DNA from: Closterium sp. Naga37s-1
Taxonomy: Eukaryota > Streptophyta > Zygnematophyceae > Desmidiales > Closteriaceae
Length of the DNA stretch: 64,000 nt
Direction: 5' to 3'
Assembly: GCA_947471745.1 (NCBI GenBank)
Contig: CANJKZ010000084.1
Span: 4,034,001-4,098,000, forward strand
The notes under the pieces were generated by a model. That model made no database searches. It had not been told where the DNA came from and saw only the letters and a list, made by a program, of their open reading frames with translations. Shown one piece after another: positions 19,164 through 30,568 of this stretch; the stretch's first letter is position 1; every line of letters starts with the position of its first letter. The position numbers were made by a program, and so were the translations under genes.

Positions 19164-19731
19164 GGCAGGGCGCAGCAGCAGCAGCAGCAGTAGTACAAGT
19201 GCACTTAGCAGCAGCAGCGCGCTTAGCAGCAGTGCTTAGTAGCGCGCTTAGCAGAAGTAGCGCGCTTAGCAAAAGCACGTGCAGCAGCAGTAGCTGCGTA
19301 GGGGGGAGCAGCAGTAGTGCGCACGGGCAGGGCGCAGGCAGGGTGCGCGTGTGGTGCGCATGGCTTGTGCACGGGCAGGGCGCAGGCCAGGCACAAGCAG
19401 CTGGCGGGTAGCGCGAGCGGCGCACTGGGCAGCAGGTGCGCGCGCTGCAGAGCAGGGCGGCGCGCGGGCCCAAGGGCAGGGCAGTGCGGCTCGCGGGCTG
19501 CAGGGCAGGGTGCGTGGGCCTAAGGGCAGGGCAGCGCGGCTCGTGGGCTGCAGGGCAGGGCAGCGCGGCTCTAAGGGCAGGGCGGCGCGTGGGCCTAAGG
19601 GCAGGGCAGCGCAGCGCGCAGGCTGCAAGGCAGGGCAGCGCGCGAGAGCTGGGCAGAGGGCAGAAAAAGTTTACGGGCAGGGCAGGGCGGAACGTTCGGT
19701 GGGCCTTGAGAACGATCCTGCTCTAATACCA
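19164..19731 (-). repeat. GC-rich leader of element C with PBS
   Basis: Short GCAGCAG and GCGCGCTTAGCAG repeats (19164-19300) are followed by GGGCAGGGCAGCGCGGC-type repeats to about 19690. A degenerate GGGCC motif (19701-19705) and the PBS (about 19720-19731) sit at the right end. No gene is present; the Ala/Arg-rich ORFs are repetitive. Confidence 0.8.
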
Positions 19732-19870
19732 TGTTAGAATCCATGAACAGGAATGATGAATGACTAGCAACAGGGAGATACAAGTAGTAAACCCTAACCG
19801 GGGTTGTACTCTATAATGAGCACCTCACAGTAGCCTAGAAGAACTAAGAACATATAAATATGTTTTGACA
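19732..19870 (-). repeat. 5' LTR of element C (139 bp)
   Basis: TGTTAGAATCC to TGTTTTGACA in plus orientation. On the minus strand a TATA-like ATATTTATA starts about 10 bp into the LTR. GCGAC follows at 19871-19875. Confidence 0.9.
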
Positions 19871-19875
19871 GCGAC

Positions 19876-22159
19876 GACAACTGCAGCGCCACCACTGCAA
19901 AAATTTCAAGACTTTTGGGCACTCAACGGGTCGATGCAGGTTTTGATCCAACACACGCCACCCAAACTCCACTCACCACAACAATTGGGTTGGCCGACAA
20001 GACGCATGTCAGCCTCAACAAGCTCCCCGTCCACCTGCGCACCAGCAACCACAAGCAACATAAACAAAAAAAAAAAAGCGAGGAACATAATCAGCAACAT
20101 GGCGATGCGCCGCACAAGGGAACGTTGCGCACGGTTATCTACGCCCGACCCAGAAGAGTACAACAACCCCTTCACCGATGACCACGAATACAACGATGAT
20201 GACGGTCAGGACTGGAATATGCTGATCCCACTAATCGAGAGCCCTTCGCACTACTACGACCCGTGACCAGCACCCACAAACTGGAACGACCGCAGTGAAT
20301 TTCTTAAGATTGACACACTAACCATTGTCACGCCGCGGCTCGCCCTGCTCTCGTGCGGCCACAACGACAATTACAACACCTGGTATCTGGACAGCTGCTG
20401 CAGGCAGCACATGGTGGGATCACGGTGCTATATCTCCAACGTCGTCGCCATCCCCACAGTCACCTACATCACCGTGGCGAACAACGAGAAGTTGTGAGCA
20501 AACGCACAAGGAATGGTCGTACTGAAAGCACGAGACACCAACACGCACATCACCTTCAATGACGTGCTCATTGTACCAGACCCTCGCTTCAACTTGCTAT
20601 CCGTAGGACAACTTTCCGATTGCGGGGTCACACTTAGCACCGACCCAATCACGCGCGACATCGAACTTCACTTCGCTCCCCCCGACAAACCGTGCAAATA
20701 CATCGGCCAAGCGCGATCAATCAACGGGGTATATGTCATCGAATTTGACCTGCCCGACTGGAGTGGCTCCTTCGGCGAACTCATCGACCTCGTGCCGCTG
20801 GAGTTCGAGTAATGTCAGAAAATTCCTGGAAAAACCCAGACGACCGACTTTGGATCAAGCGCAAACCTCACCCGCGTGAAACGGACCTGCATAATCCCGG
20901 CCCTGACGGACGTTGCACCAGCTGCTTCACACCCACCGCCTCCTGCACTAACGTCTCTGGCAGAGGACTGGACGAGATCGAAGAGGCCGAAAGCCTCGCG
21001 CTGCCTGAAGAAAAGATGATCGAAATCGAACTCGGCACCGCATCGTACTGAATCGTCGGTACGCAGCCGCACGCCCTCGGCACGTAGGAACAACATCGCC
21101 CCGGCCCCGCCATCGACTGCCTCCGCTGAATCCTGGAAGGAGAATCAAAAGGAACATAGGATGAAAAGGGGTAGGCACGACCCTACACCAGGGAAACCCA
21201 TCGCCGCGTCCATAAAGACTGGCACGACCTCGACAAGCCAGAAGAGCTCAGTATCAAAGAAGAAGAAGAGCAGGTTCAATCCAAAGAGGAGGATCGTCGA
21301 AGACAAGCTCGAGCCGCACTAGGCTGGGACACTGAAGGGGGGTAGGGAGCATCCAACGAGGCAACCGGGTGGGGCGGAGGCGACAGGGCGGACACAGGCG
21401 GAACATGGGCAACTACAACAGGAACCTGGGGAAATTGGGGCACTGGCCAAACTACCGGATGGGGCACTCCTACTCGAGAAGAACTAAGGGGGGTAGAGGA
21501 GGAAGAAGAAGCATCTCCAACTGTAGTTCCTCTCAGGCGACCACCTCGAAATCTCCCATCACCTCCTCGTGAACCCCTGCAAAGCCACTATCACTGCACC
21601 TACATCAACTGGGGTAGCGAGCCAACAACCCCACGACGCGATGCCTTCGGAGCTCTCCCTAAATCAATCGACCCACTTGGAGGGTTCATCGAAGGCACCA
21701 CCACACCACTCTCTGTCATCCTCGACCGTAGCTTCCTGGCCCTCACTTTGTCAACACTGCCAACAGAAGCAGAATCAGAAGCACAGGCAGAAGAAGAAGC
21801 AGAAGAAGCAACAGCAACAGCAGCAATTCCAGACGAAACACCTGAAGAGGCATGCGTGGCACGCGCATACGATGACCTCTGGCATACGATGACCTCTGGC
21901 ATCAGCGTCCCGGACATCCCTCGTGCCAAACGCTCAACAACTGCATCACAACCAAAGTCTTCTTACATGGAGCTATACTAAGACCCAACGGATCAGAACT
22001 GCGAAACACCTCACTGCCTCACACCTGCACTGTCTGCCCCACAGCCGCTCTGTTGCACCAGCCTTACCCCTCGCTCGAGCGCAACACCAACCGCTACAAG
22101 AAGATGCACAAGGTCTAGAGTGACATCCTCGTTGTCAGCCACGGAGGCATTAACGACGA
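19876..22159 (+). pseudogene. Element L gag end, protease and pre-integrase region
   Basis: Plus-strand frames broken by stops at about 20266 and 20498. Gag tail FQDFWALNGSMQVLIQ; then protease-like NTWYLDSCCRQHMVGS, in which the usual DSG is DSC, and DVLIVPDPRFNLLSVGQLSD (20560-20640), the typical copia protease C-terminal flank. After 20820 only acidic, Glu/Gln-rich stretches are readable (about 21750-21980). A degenerate pre-integrase motif is not confidently found. Clearly non-functional. Confidence 0.6.
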
Positions 22160-22627
22160 GTGCTATACTCTCACCTTCGTGGAAGCAAGCACACGCTATG
22201 TCTAGGTAGCAAGTGCACACCCGCCACATGGCCTTTGAAGTATTCCGCATCAGGCTGGCTCACGCAGCGACAATCACGGAAGAAGTTACAAATCTGCGAG
22301 ACTGACAGCGCATCTGAGTTCCGCAGCAACGAGCTGCAAAACTTACTTGCAGAGAAAGGGATCTTGCACCACATATTGCTCCCCTACGCGCACCCACAGC
22401 AAGGCGTCACCAAACGCACCAACCGCACGCTCATGACGAAGGTGCACGCACTGCTGAAGCAGACCGGACTCCCTGCTAAGTACTGGATTTACGCGATGCA
22501 CCACGCCGTGAGGCTGCACAACCTCCTCTCCACCACGGAAAACACGGGGAACCTGTCACCTCATGTGAAGTGGACCAGGAAGAAGGGAGATACCTCAATG
22601 CTGAGAGTTTGGGGCTGCATGGTGTAG
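22160..22627 (+). pseudogene. Element L integrase core
   Basis: Plus-strand reading CETDSASEFRSNELQNLLAEKG, then LPYAHPQQGVTKRTNRTLM and LPAKYWIYAMHHAV, ending MLRVWGCMV before a stop. These are the second Asp and Glu regions of a copia integrase. The catalytic Glu that normally follows NGV/NGI-A is Lys here (GVTKR), so the domain would be inactive even without the surrounding stops. Confidence 0.7.
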
Positions 22628-23159
22628 TACAGGCCCACCTTCGCAACCATCGGCAAGTTCACCGACCGCGCGCGATGGGGAATCCACCTCAGGAGTACGA
22701 GGGGTGGCTCATCCTGGACCTGCACACAAACAAGATCGCACCTGCACGAGACGTCCTGTTCTACGAACGCCTCACCCTTGCTAGATACCGTGCAGACGAG
22801 CACACATGAGCGGCACAAGTCTACACCAACGGAGGTAGGAGCTTCGCCTCCTCACAAGATGAAGCTGCAGCGGCGATTCTCGACCGCGACTTTGACGACG
22901 AACACCCTGGCGTACCCCTTTGACCGCGCAACGACTAAGATGACAACGATAACGACAACGCGCCCGGACCATCAAGATGCAGAGACCCGACAAGGAGCCC
23001 CTCGCTTGCACCTGAAAGCGATGACGACGCCGTTCATGAGGTAACTATCGAGGAGCGTCACGACACAAACGTCACGGGACTATAGCTGCTTGGCCTATAC
23101 ACCGCCACAACCAATGCCTCACGGTCATCGAGCCTAAGAACCCAAGGCAGGCTCTGACC

Positions 23160-24584
23160 GGACCCCACGCCAAGGAATGGCGCGCAACCATGGACGCCGA
23201 ACTAAAAGCAATGGAATCGCGGGACATCTGGGTCCTAGTCGGTCAAGCAACAGTAAAAGGCAAGAGGGTACTATCAGGAAAGTGGGTCTTTCGTGTAAAA
23301 ACCGATGCCGTCGAGGGCTTCAAGGCTAGGTGGGTCGTAGGCGGCTGCGATCAGCGCCACAACATCTACTTCGACCAAACCTTCGCTCCCGTAAGCCACC
23401 ACACCTCTGTGAGGATACTACTCGCCATCGTTGCCGCAAGGCACCTATCGCTACGATAGATCGACGTGAAGAACGCGTTCCTATACGCGCAGGTCGATGC
23501 AAAAATCTTCGTGGAGCAGCCGCATACCTATGGGGAAGGAGACCTGAGGGTCTGCCAGTTGAAGAAATCCCTCTACGGGATCAAGCAGGCAACGCGACTG
23601 TGGCAGCAGCACCTGCACAAAATTCTGCTTGAGATAGGCTTCAAGTAATTGCCACACGACCCGGGGATGTATCACCTCCACTTCTGCGGGAACTATATTC
23701 TTCTGACAGTGTACGTCGATGATATACTATACACGGGAACAAGTAACGCGCTACTCGACCAGTTCAAAACGAACCTGGCGCTGCGCATCGACATCACCAC
23801 CAACCACAACGTGACGCAATTCCTGGGGCTCAACATCTCCTATGCGGTAGAAGCTATCCATCTCCCAGAGTCACTAGGTGAGCGATTCAAGATTCCACCC
23901 GCACCGCTCTCAACCCCCTACCACTCACCTGGTGCCAACCACAAACCGGACAACAAACCTCTGTCGCCCGCATGACTCCATCTTTACCAGCAGCAACTGG
24001 GTTGCCTGCTCTTCGCCTCTGTCACCTGCAGACCCGACCTTTCCACAGTGGCAGAGAACCTGCTGGACCTCGAGCGTGCCCTGCAGTACTTCATCTCCAC
24101 GCCTGACATCGGCCTCTCCTACTCAAACGCTGACAACACCATCCTTCAACCTCGCTGGTTACGTGGACGGATATCACGCCGCTGATCTTGCCAATCGATG
24201 GTCACGAACGGGCTTCGTTTTTCGCCTCAAGCCAACCGGGCCAATCTCCTGGATACCCAGAATCAGTAGCTGGTTGCCCTGTCGTCAGCTGAAGCGGAAT
24301 ACATCGCCGCAACCGCTGCAGTTCGTGAAGGACTCTACCTGCAAGAGCTCATGCAGGAGGCGAAAATCCCAACATCGCCGACATTTCGCCTCCGCTGCGA
24401 CAATCAGAGCGCGATCAAGATCGCAAACAAGCCCGTCTTCGTTAACAGAATGAAGCACATCGCACTATGGTACTTCTTCATTAAGGATGAAATCGACCAA
24501 GGAAAGGTCGATCTGACGTACTGCCCCACGACTGACATGGTAGCTGAATTTCTCACCAAGCGACTGCCACGTCAGCAGTACTAG
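23160..24584 (+). pseudogene. Element L reverse transcriptase and RNase H
   Basis: RT: MDAELKAMESRDIWVLV, KWVFRVKTDAVEGFKAR, then FAPVSHHTSVR and IDVKNAFLYAQVD. The catalytic motif LTVYVDDILYTG (near 23710-23740) is intact. RNase H: LSSAEAEYIAATAAV, CDNQSAIKIANKP and NRMKHIALWYFFI, ending FLTKRLPRQQY. Stops at about 23459, 23648 and 23975, and frame changes near 24100-24290, interrupt it. Confidence 0.85.
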
Positions 24585-24651
24585 CACTGCTCCAACCTCA
24601 CCGGGGTAGTCAAGCAAGGCAGCACCTGCTACGCCCAGGATTGAACGGGGG

Positions 24652-25059
24652 TGTTCTGATATGGAGTTAAGTGAAGTACATTCCAGTACGCAACAGGAGC
24701 TAACACTACCGTGTACGAAGACGAGGAGTCAGGCGAGTCGAAGGGACGGAAGCGGTTCTTTGGCAAGGACCGATGCAGGCAGAAATATTTGAACTGGAAA
24801 TGGCGGGAACAGGTTTGAATCGGGTTCCTGCGCCGCACAGTTGAGTTTTGCTGTAATAAGGAAATTTACCCAGTAGAGTACATGGCTAGCTAGGACTTTT
24901 CGTGTTCCTCTGCATTTCTATATAAACCAATGTATGCCTTTGCTATAATCACTTCAATCATTTACATTCACTATGATCGGAGGTCACTCACTTCCGCTGC
25001 AATACCCCTCTGCGAACAACCCTGATGATCCTGGCAAAGTCCCCCGTGGGATTGTAACA
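24652..25059 (+). repeat. 3' LTR of element L (408 bp)
   Basis: Begins TGTTCTGATATGG after a purine tract GAACGGGGG and ends GGGATTGTAACA. TATATAAA near 24918 would be the promoter TATA. Its partner is outside the window, so the boundaries rest on TG...CA ends and PPT adjacency. Confidence 0.65.
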
Positions 25060-25814
25060 AATTTCAATATAGTTTCATTATGAATTGGGAACATTCAGTT
25101 TGACCGCACCCCTCACGGTATTGAAATTTTGTTACTGTACTAGTATTTTCCCAAACACAGTTTTACGAGAAAATAGAGAACGCCCCTACTCAAGTCTGAT
25201 TTTCAAAGTTTTGTCAAGAATTCTCTAACAGGCAGAGCAACAAAACCTGAAATGTAAGCCCTTGCTGCTGCTGGATAAAGTCTTTGTGCTGCCCGAGGCC
25301 AGCACCAGATTGCCTGGATATACAGCAACAAGGAGCACAGCTGACAAGGGGCACCCGTCCACTCCAGGTTTCTGTGCTCCGGTGCAGAGCAAGCAAGCAA
25401 ACATGAGTCGATAATTCCATCAAGTAGAGCATGCTGTATTCGTTGCTTTAGGATGCAGGTGTTATATTGGACATACCAATGGTACAAAACTGACGGGAGC
25501 TGGTACCGGTAGGTAACATTACTGCCCAAGAAAGTGTTATGTTTTTACTTGACTTCCCTTTTTTACCAAGTCCGATCCAAAGAAACCTATAACCATATGC
25601 AGTGTGCATCCCGTGGTAGCATCGTGATAATAATTTCGTTTGAATTCAGTGAGCATCGTTTTCCAAAACACCAGCATACTGCAAGAGGAACAAAAGCAAT
25701 TTCAGCAGGGGAGGATGAATACATAAGTTATCAAACAACCATACACAGTTACATGAACAAAGGAGCCACCAAATATGTTTACGTGGAATGCATCTGGGGG
25801 CAGTTCAAACTGGA
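25060..25814. other. Host intergenic/3' flanking sequence
   Basis: About 750 bp of moderate G+C with no convincing coding frame or repeat. It would be downstream of the deoxyhypusine-hydroxylase-like exons on the minus strand and may include their 3' untranslated region. The short minus-strand ORF near 25203-25529 has no recognisable motif. Confidence 0.5.
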
Positions 25815-26107
25815 TTAAATGGCCATGTCAAAGCTCTCAGCTACAATAGGGTCAGGGTCCTTTTACAACCCTTTTAGAAGCTGCAGTGTCGATAGGTCTG
25901 CAAGGCACATACGAGGTTATAGCACCGCATAAACACATACACGCTCGTAGAGAACAACTTCAATAGGTTTCTGATAAAGCCGATACAGTACACATGCGTT
26001 TCCATACCTGCAACAGAGCCTAGCGCCACTGCAGCTTCATGCCAAACCATGGCGTCGCATGAAGTGTCTTCTAGCGCCCTAACAAGTGCCTGGGCAGCAG
26101 CTTTGTT
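25815..26107 (-). pseudogene. Deoxyhypusine hydroxylase-like, last two exons
   Basis: Minus strand. The exon at 26107-26008, between acceptor CTACAG and donor GTATGG, encodes a HEAT-like repeat: AAAQALVRALEDTS then MVWHEAAVALGSVA. This matches the family motif VRHEAAEALGAIA with its metal-binding His-Glu. After a 110-bp intron (acceptor TTGCAG), the exon at 25897-25815 gives DLSTLQLLKGL, a TAA (25863-25865), then KDPDPIVAESFDMAI and a stop. The family protein hydroxylates the deoxyhypusine of eIF5A using a di-iron centre. Splicing phase agrees (GCA-G/AC). The in-frame TAA and the early end suggest a pseudogene or an allele truncated late. Upstream exons are not visible because element N begins 90 bp away. 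Confidence 0.6.
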
Positions 26108-26197
26108 CTGTAGCTAGCCCATGACATAGGCGTTTCAGCAATTTAGTTTACTGAATTGAATTGAGAACTTAAGCGTGATGTTTGCTGAACCAGGATA

Positions 26198-26408
26198 TGT
26201 CAGAATGTATTTGTTGTTTAGCCTGCAGTGGGGTACTCTGTAGTGAGTACAACCCAATTTAGGGTTTGCTATTTGTATCCCAACTTCATATAGTGAAACC
26301 CCTCATTCTCCTTTCCAATTCTCTCGACACTCAATCCTCTCGACACTCACTAGCCATGGCTCCTAAGTCACGCTAGGATGGCTACTAAGTCACGCTAGGA
26401 TTCTAACA
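26198..26408 (+). repeat. 5' LTR of element N (211 bp)
   Basis: TGTCAGAATGTATT to GGATTCTAACA. Contains two units of AATCCTCTCGACACTC-type repeat and a local duplication of CTAAGTCACGCTAGGAT. Confidence 0.9.
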
Positions 26409-26448
26409 TGGTATTAAGAGCAACAATTTTCTAGGACCTAATCTTAAT

Positions 26449-27345
26449 GGGCCCACCACCTACTGCCCTGCTAGCCTAGGCCCCGGCCCGTCGCCCCTTG
26501 GCGTCGCCCCTAGCCCCTAGGCTCGGCCCCTTGGCCCCGTCGCCTCGGCCCCTTGGCCCCGTCGCCTCGGCCCCTTGGCCCCGTCGCCCCTAGGCGTCGC
26601 CCCTAGCTGTGCCCCTCGGCCCCGCTGGCCCCGTCGACTCCATCGCCCCGCGCCCGGCCCGTACTTAGCCCACAATCGGCCCGTACCTAGCCCGCGCTCA
26701 GCCCCATTCCTAGCCCCGTGCCCGGCCCATACCTCGCCCGCGCTTGGCCCCGTACCTAGCCCGCGATCGGCCCGTACCCTGCCCGCGCTCGGCCCCGTTC
26801 CTAGCCCCGCGCCCGGCCCGTACCTAGCCTCGCGACCGGCCCGTACCCTGCCCGCGCCCGGCCCCGTCTCTCGCCTGCGCTCGGCCCGTACCTAGCCCCG
26901 CGCCCGGCCCGTACCTAGCCCAGCGCACGGCCCCGACCCTAGCCAGTGCCCGGCCCCGTACCTAGCCAGCGCCCGGCCCTGTACCTCGCCCGCGCCCGGC
27001 CACGTACCCTGCCCGCGCCCGGCCCCGTCTCTCGCCCGCGCTCGGCCCGTTCCTAGCCCCGCGCCCGGCCCGTACCTAGCCCAGCGCACGGCCCCGACCC
27101 TAGCCAGCGCCCGGCCCCGTACCTAGCCCGCGCCCGGCCCCGTACCCGTACCTGCCCAGCGCCCGGCCCCGTACCTGCCCAGCGCCCGGCCCCGTACCTG
27201 CCCAGCGCCCGGCCCCGTACCTGCCCAGCGCCCGGCCCCGTTCCTGCCCAGTGCCCGGCCCCTTACCTGCCCAGCGCCAGGCCCCGTACCTGCCCAGCGC
27301 CCGGCCCCGTACCTGCCCAGCGCCCGGCCCCGTCCCTAGCCATGG
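26449..27345 (+). repeat. GC-rich leader array 1 of element N
   Basis: GGGCCC palindrome (26449-26454), then GGCCCCTTGGCCCCGTCGCC units. These are followed by CCCGTACCTAGCCCGCGCCCGGCC units and, from about 27150, a regular CCCGTACCTGCCCAGCGCCCGGCC-like 24-bp unit. No gene. Confidence 0.85.
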
Positions 27346-29805
27346 CCCCGTCGCCCCTAGCCATGGCCCCTCGCGACCTGCCGCCCCTAACCGCGGCCCC
27401 AGTGCCCTGTTGCAACATGGTGGGTGAGGGGGTGGCAAGAGGGGGTTCCTCCTGCCCGTGTGCCCTACAGTCGCACGCACAGCTCCGCCCCCGCCCCCCT
27501 CCCCCCCCTCCCCCACCTCCATGGGGATGGCGGGGAGAGGGTGTGAGGGGGTGGCGGATGTGCCTCAGCAGCAGCAGCTGCCGCCACGCCTCCTCCTCTC
27601 TCTCTCCCTGCCGCACCTTGTGGTGGGAGAGGGGGGGGGAGCTTGGAGGTTCAGGGGGAGGCAGGAGGGGATCTGCAGCACCAGCCCCCCCCCCCCGCCC
27701 CCCCCCTCCCCCCCCTTCTCCTCCATCTCTCTGCTGCGGGTGCAGCAGTTGGGGGAGGGTATGGGGGTGGCGGGTGTGGCCACCTGCTGTCGCCCAAGCG
27801 GCTCCTGCACTGCCCCTTCTCCTACCTCCCCCCTTGCTGCGGGTGCAGCAGTGGGGGGGGAGGGGATCTGCAGCACCAGCCCCCCCCCCCCCCCTTCTCC
27901 TATCTCCCCCTGCTGCGGATGCGGCAGTGGGGGGAGGGGACCTGCAGCACCAGCCCCCCCTCCCCCCTTCTCCTATCTCCCCCTGCTGCGGATGCGGCAG
28001 TGGAGGGAGGGGACCTGCAGCACCAGCCCCCCCCCCCCCCCCCCGCCCCCCCTTTTCTCCTCCACCCCTGCTGCGGGTGCAGCAGTGGGGGGGAGGGGAT
28101 CTGCAGCAGCAGTGTGGGGAGGGGATTTTCAGCATCAGCCCCCCCCCTCCCCCCCCCCCCCGCCCTTTTCTCCTCTCTCTCTCCCTGCCGCACCCTGTGT
28201 TGGGAGGGGGGGGGAGCTTGGAGGTTCAGAGGGAGGCAGGAGGGGATCTGCAGCACCCCCCCCCCCCCCCCCCCCCCCCCCCCTTTTCTCCTCCACCCCT
28301 GCTGTGGGTGCAGCAGTGGGTGGGAGGGGATCTGCAGCAGCAGTGGGGGGAGGGGATTTGCAGCATCAGCCCCCCCCTCCCCCCCCCGACCCTTTTCTCC
28401 TCTCTCTCTCTCCCTGTGTTGGGAGGGGGGGGGAGCTTGGAGGTTCAGGGGGAGGCAGGAGGGGATCTGCAGCACCAGGCCCCCCCAGCCCCCCCCCCCC
28501 CCCCACTTCTCCTCCATCCCCCTGCTGCGGGCGCAGCAGTGGGGGGGAGGGGATCTGCAGCAGCAGGGGAGGGGAGGGGAGTTGCAGCATCAGCCCCACC
28601 CCCCCCCCCCTCAGCCCTGTGCTGCCCTGCTGCCCTGTTTGCCCCGCGCGCCCTGCTGCCCTGCAGCCTTGTGCGCCTTGCTGCCCTGCTGCCCTGTGCA
28701 CCCCGCGCGCCCTGCATCCCTGTGCGCCCCGCGCGCCCTGCAGCCCTGCGCGCCCTGCTGCCCTGCAGCCCTGTGCGCCCTGCTGCCCTACAGCCCTGTG
28801 CGCCCTGCTGCCCTGCTGCTGCCGCTACAGCCCTTGCTGCTGCCCTGCTTGCCCCGCGCGCCCTGCTGCCCTGCAGCCCTGTGCGCCCTGCTGCCCTGCT
28901 GCCCTGTGCGCCCCGCGCGCCCTGCAGCCCTGCGCGCCCCGCGCGCCCTGCTGCCCTGCAGCCCTGTGCGCCCTGCTGCCCTGCAGCCCTGTGCGCCCTG
29001 CTGCCCTGCTGCTGCTGCTACAGCCCTTGCTGTTGCCGCTACAGCCCTTGCTGCTGCCCTGCGCGCCCCGCGCGCCCTGCAGCCCTGCTGCGCACCGTGC
29101 GCCCTGTAGCCCTGCGCGCCCTGCTGTCCTGCTGCCCTGCGCGCCCTGCGCGCACTGCAGCCCTGCGCGCACTGCAGCCCTGCGCGCCCCGCGCGCCCTG
29201 CTGCCCTGCAGCCCTGTGCGCCCTGCTGCCCTGCAGCCCTGTGCGCCCTGCTGCCCTGTTTGCCCCGCGCGCCCTGCTGCCCTGCAGCCCTGTGCGCCCT
29301 GCTGCCCTGCTGCCCTGTGCGCCCCGCGCGCCCTGCAGCCCTGCGCGCCCCGCGCGCCCTGCTGCCCTGCAGCCCTGTGCGCCCTGCTGCCCTGCAGCCC
29401 TGTGCGCCCTGCTGCCCTGCTGCTGCCGCTACAGCCCTTGCTGTTTCCGCTACAGCCCTTGCTGCTGCCCTGCGCGCCCCGCGCGCCCTGCAGCCCTGCT
29501 GCGCCCCGTGCGCCCTGCAGCCCTGCGTGCCCTGCTGTCCTGCTGCCCTGCGCGCCCTGCGCGCACTGCAGCCCTGCGCGCCCTGCGCGCACTGCAGCCC
29601 TGCGCGCCCTGCGCGCACTGCAGCCCTGCGCGCCCCGCGCGCCCTGCTGCCCTGCAGCCCTGTGCGCCCTGCTGCCCTGCAGCCCTGTGCGCCCTTCTGC
29701 CCTGTTTGCCCCGCACGCCCTGCTACCCTGCAGCCCTGTGCGCCCTGCTGCCCTGCTGCCCTGTGCGCCTCGCACGCCCTGCTGCCCTCTGCACGCGCCA
29801 TGCAC

Positions 29806-29844
<39 letters not shown>

Positions 29845-30140
29845 CTTCTCCTACCTCCCCCTGCTGCGGGTGCAGCAGTGGGGGGGAGGGGATCTACAGC
29901 ACCAGCCCCCCCCCCCGGCCCCCCCCCCCCCCCCCCCCTTCTCCTCCATCCCCTGCTGCAGGTGCAGCAGTGGGGGGAGGGTATGGGGGTGGCGGGTGTG
30001 GGTGCAACTGCGGGGTGGCGGGTATGGGGGTGGCGGGTGTGTGAACCGTCCCCTCCTCCTCCTCCACCTTCGTCTCCCACTGCTGCAGCTGCCGCTGAGG
30101 GGGGTGGGTGTGTGGGAGCCGAGGGATTGGTGCTAGGGGG
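27346..30140 (+). repeat. C-rich and CTG/CAG-rich repeat interior of element N
   Basis: From 27560 to 28600, repeated blocks combine a hairpin-forming CTGCTGCGGGTGCAGCAG with long C runs. From 28610 to 29800 there is a CCCTGCTGCCCTGCAGCC-type array. A run of about 30 C lies near 29810-29842. Two overlapping plus-strand ORFs of about 900 codons (27342-30044 and 27458-30136) are entirely Pro/Ala/Cys low complexity and exist in two frames at once, so neither is credible as a gene. Confidence 0.8.
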
Positions 30141-30568
30141 GTGACGTGGGAGTGGAGCTAGGGGTACAGCAAGGGGTGTGTGTAAGGGGGGTGGGACAGT
30201 TGGGGGAGGTTGAGCGGAGGCTGCCGTCTTGTCGTCCGCAGCACCTGTAGTCCGGGGCTCTGCTTCTGGTAGCTCAGAGAGCCTGCTGCGCCTGTCGCCT
30301 GTGGGTCCGTTGCTCCTGCCGCTCAGAGTTAGCCGCAGAGCCAGTTACTCCTGTAGTCCGGGGATACGGCCCTGGTAGCCACAGTGCGCGCCGCTCCTGT
30401 TGCCCGAGTGTCAGCAGCATCAGCAGCCGCCTCCTATCTACTCTCCTCTTACAGTCCAGCCTCCTCCTCACTTGCCCTTTGTGAATGCCTCTAGTTTTGC
30501 TTGTACTTGTGAACCTACTCTATGACTGCTTGCTCTGCTGATTATACCCCACTTTGACTATGGGGGTG
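30141..30568 (+). other. Element N 3' region and PPT
   Basis: Less repetitive sequence ending in CCCCACTTTGACTATGGGGGTG, nearly the same 3' terminus as element B. No coding motif is seen. Confidence 0.6.

Larger units (their letters stand above)
5513..19870 (-). mobile_element. Copia retrotransposon C (family 1), host of B, a solo LTR and a TRIM
   Basis: Minus-strand element bounded by two 139-bp LTRs (19732-19870 as 5', 5513-5651 as 3') and a perfect 5-bp target duplication GCGAC (5508-5512, 19871-19875). Removing its own insertions leaves GC-rich leader, GAG_pre-integrase, integrase, low-complexity linker, RT and RNase H. No gag or protease is visible. The PBS is about 19720-19731 (minus TGGTATTAGAGC). 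The PPT (minus TAGGGGGGTG) abuts the left LTR. Insertions inside it: B at 6130-13975, a solo LTR at 14987-15817, and a TRIM at 18333-18683. Confidence 0.92.
5318..25059 (+). mobile_element. Copia retrotransposon L, old host of A and C
   Basis: Plus-strand copia element visible as 5318-5512 and 19876-25059. It was split by the insertion of C, whose target duplication GCGAC occurs at 5508-5512 and 19871-19875. Its own left part lies beyond element A, outside the window. Coding remnants run gag, protease, integrase, RT and RNase H, and end at a 408-bp 3' LTR (24652-25059). Codon usage is AC-rich and much less G/C-biased than family 1. Many stops show this is the oldest layer of the nest. The family is distinct from families 1 and 2. 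Confidence 0.8.

Noticed and set aside
27342..30136. Two overlapping plus-strand ORFs of about 900 codons
   Set aside because: Both are pure Pro/Ala/Cys low complexity, open simultaneously in different frames over the repeats of element N. Openness follows from the repeat, not from coding constraint.
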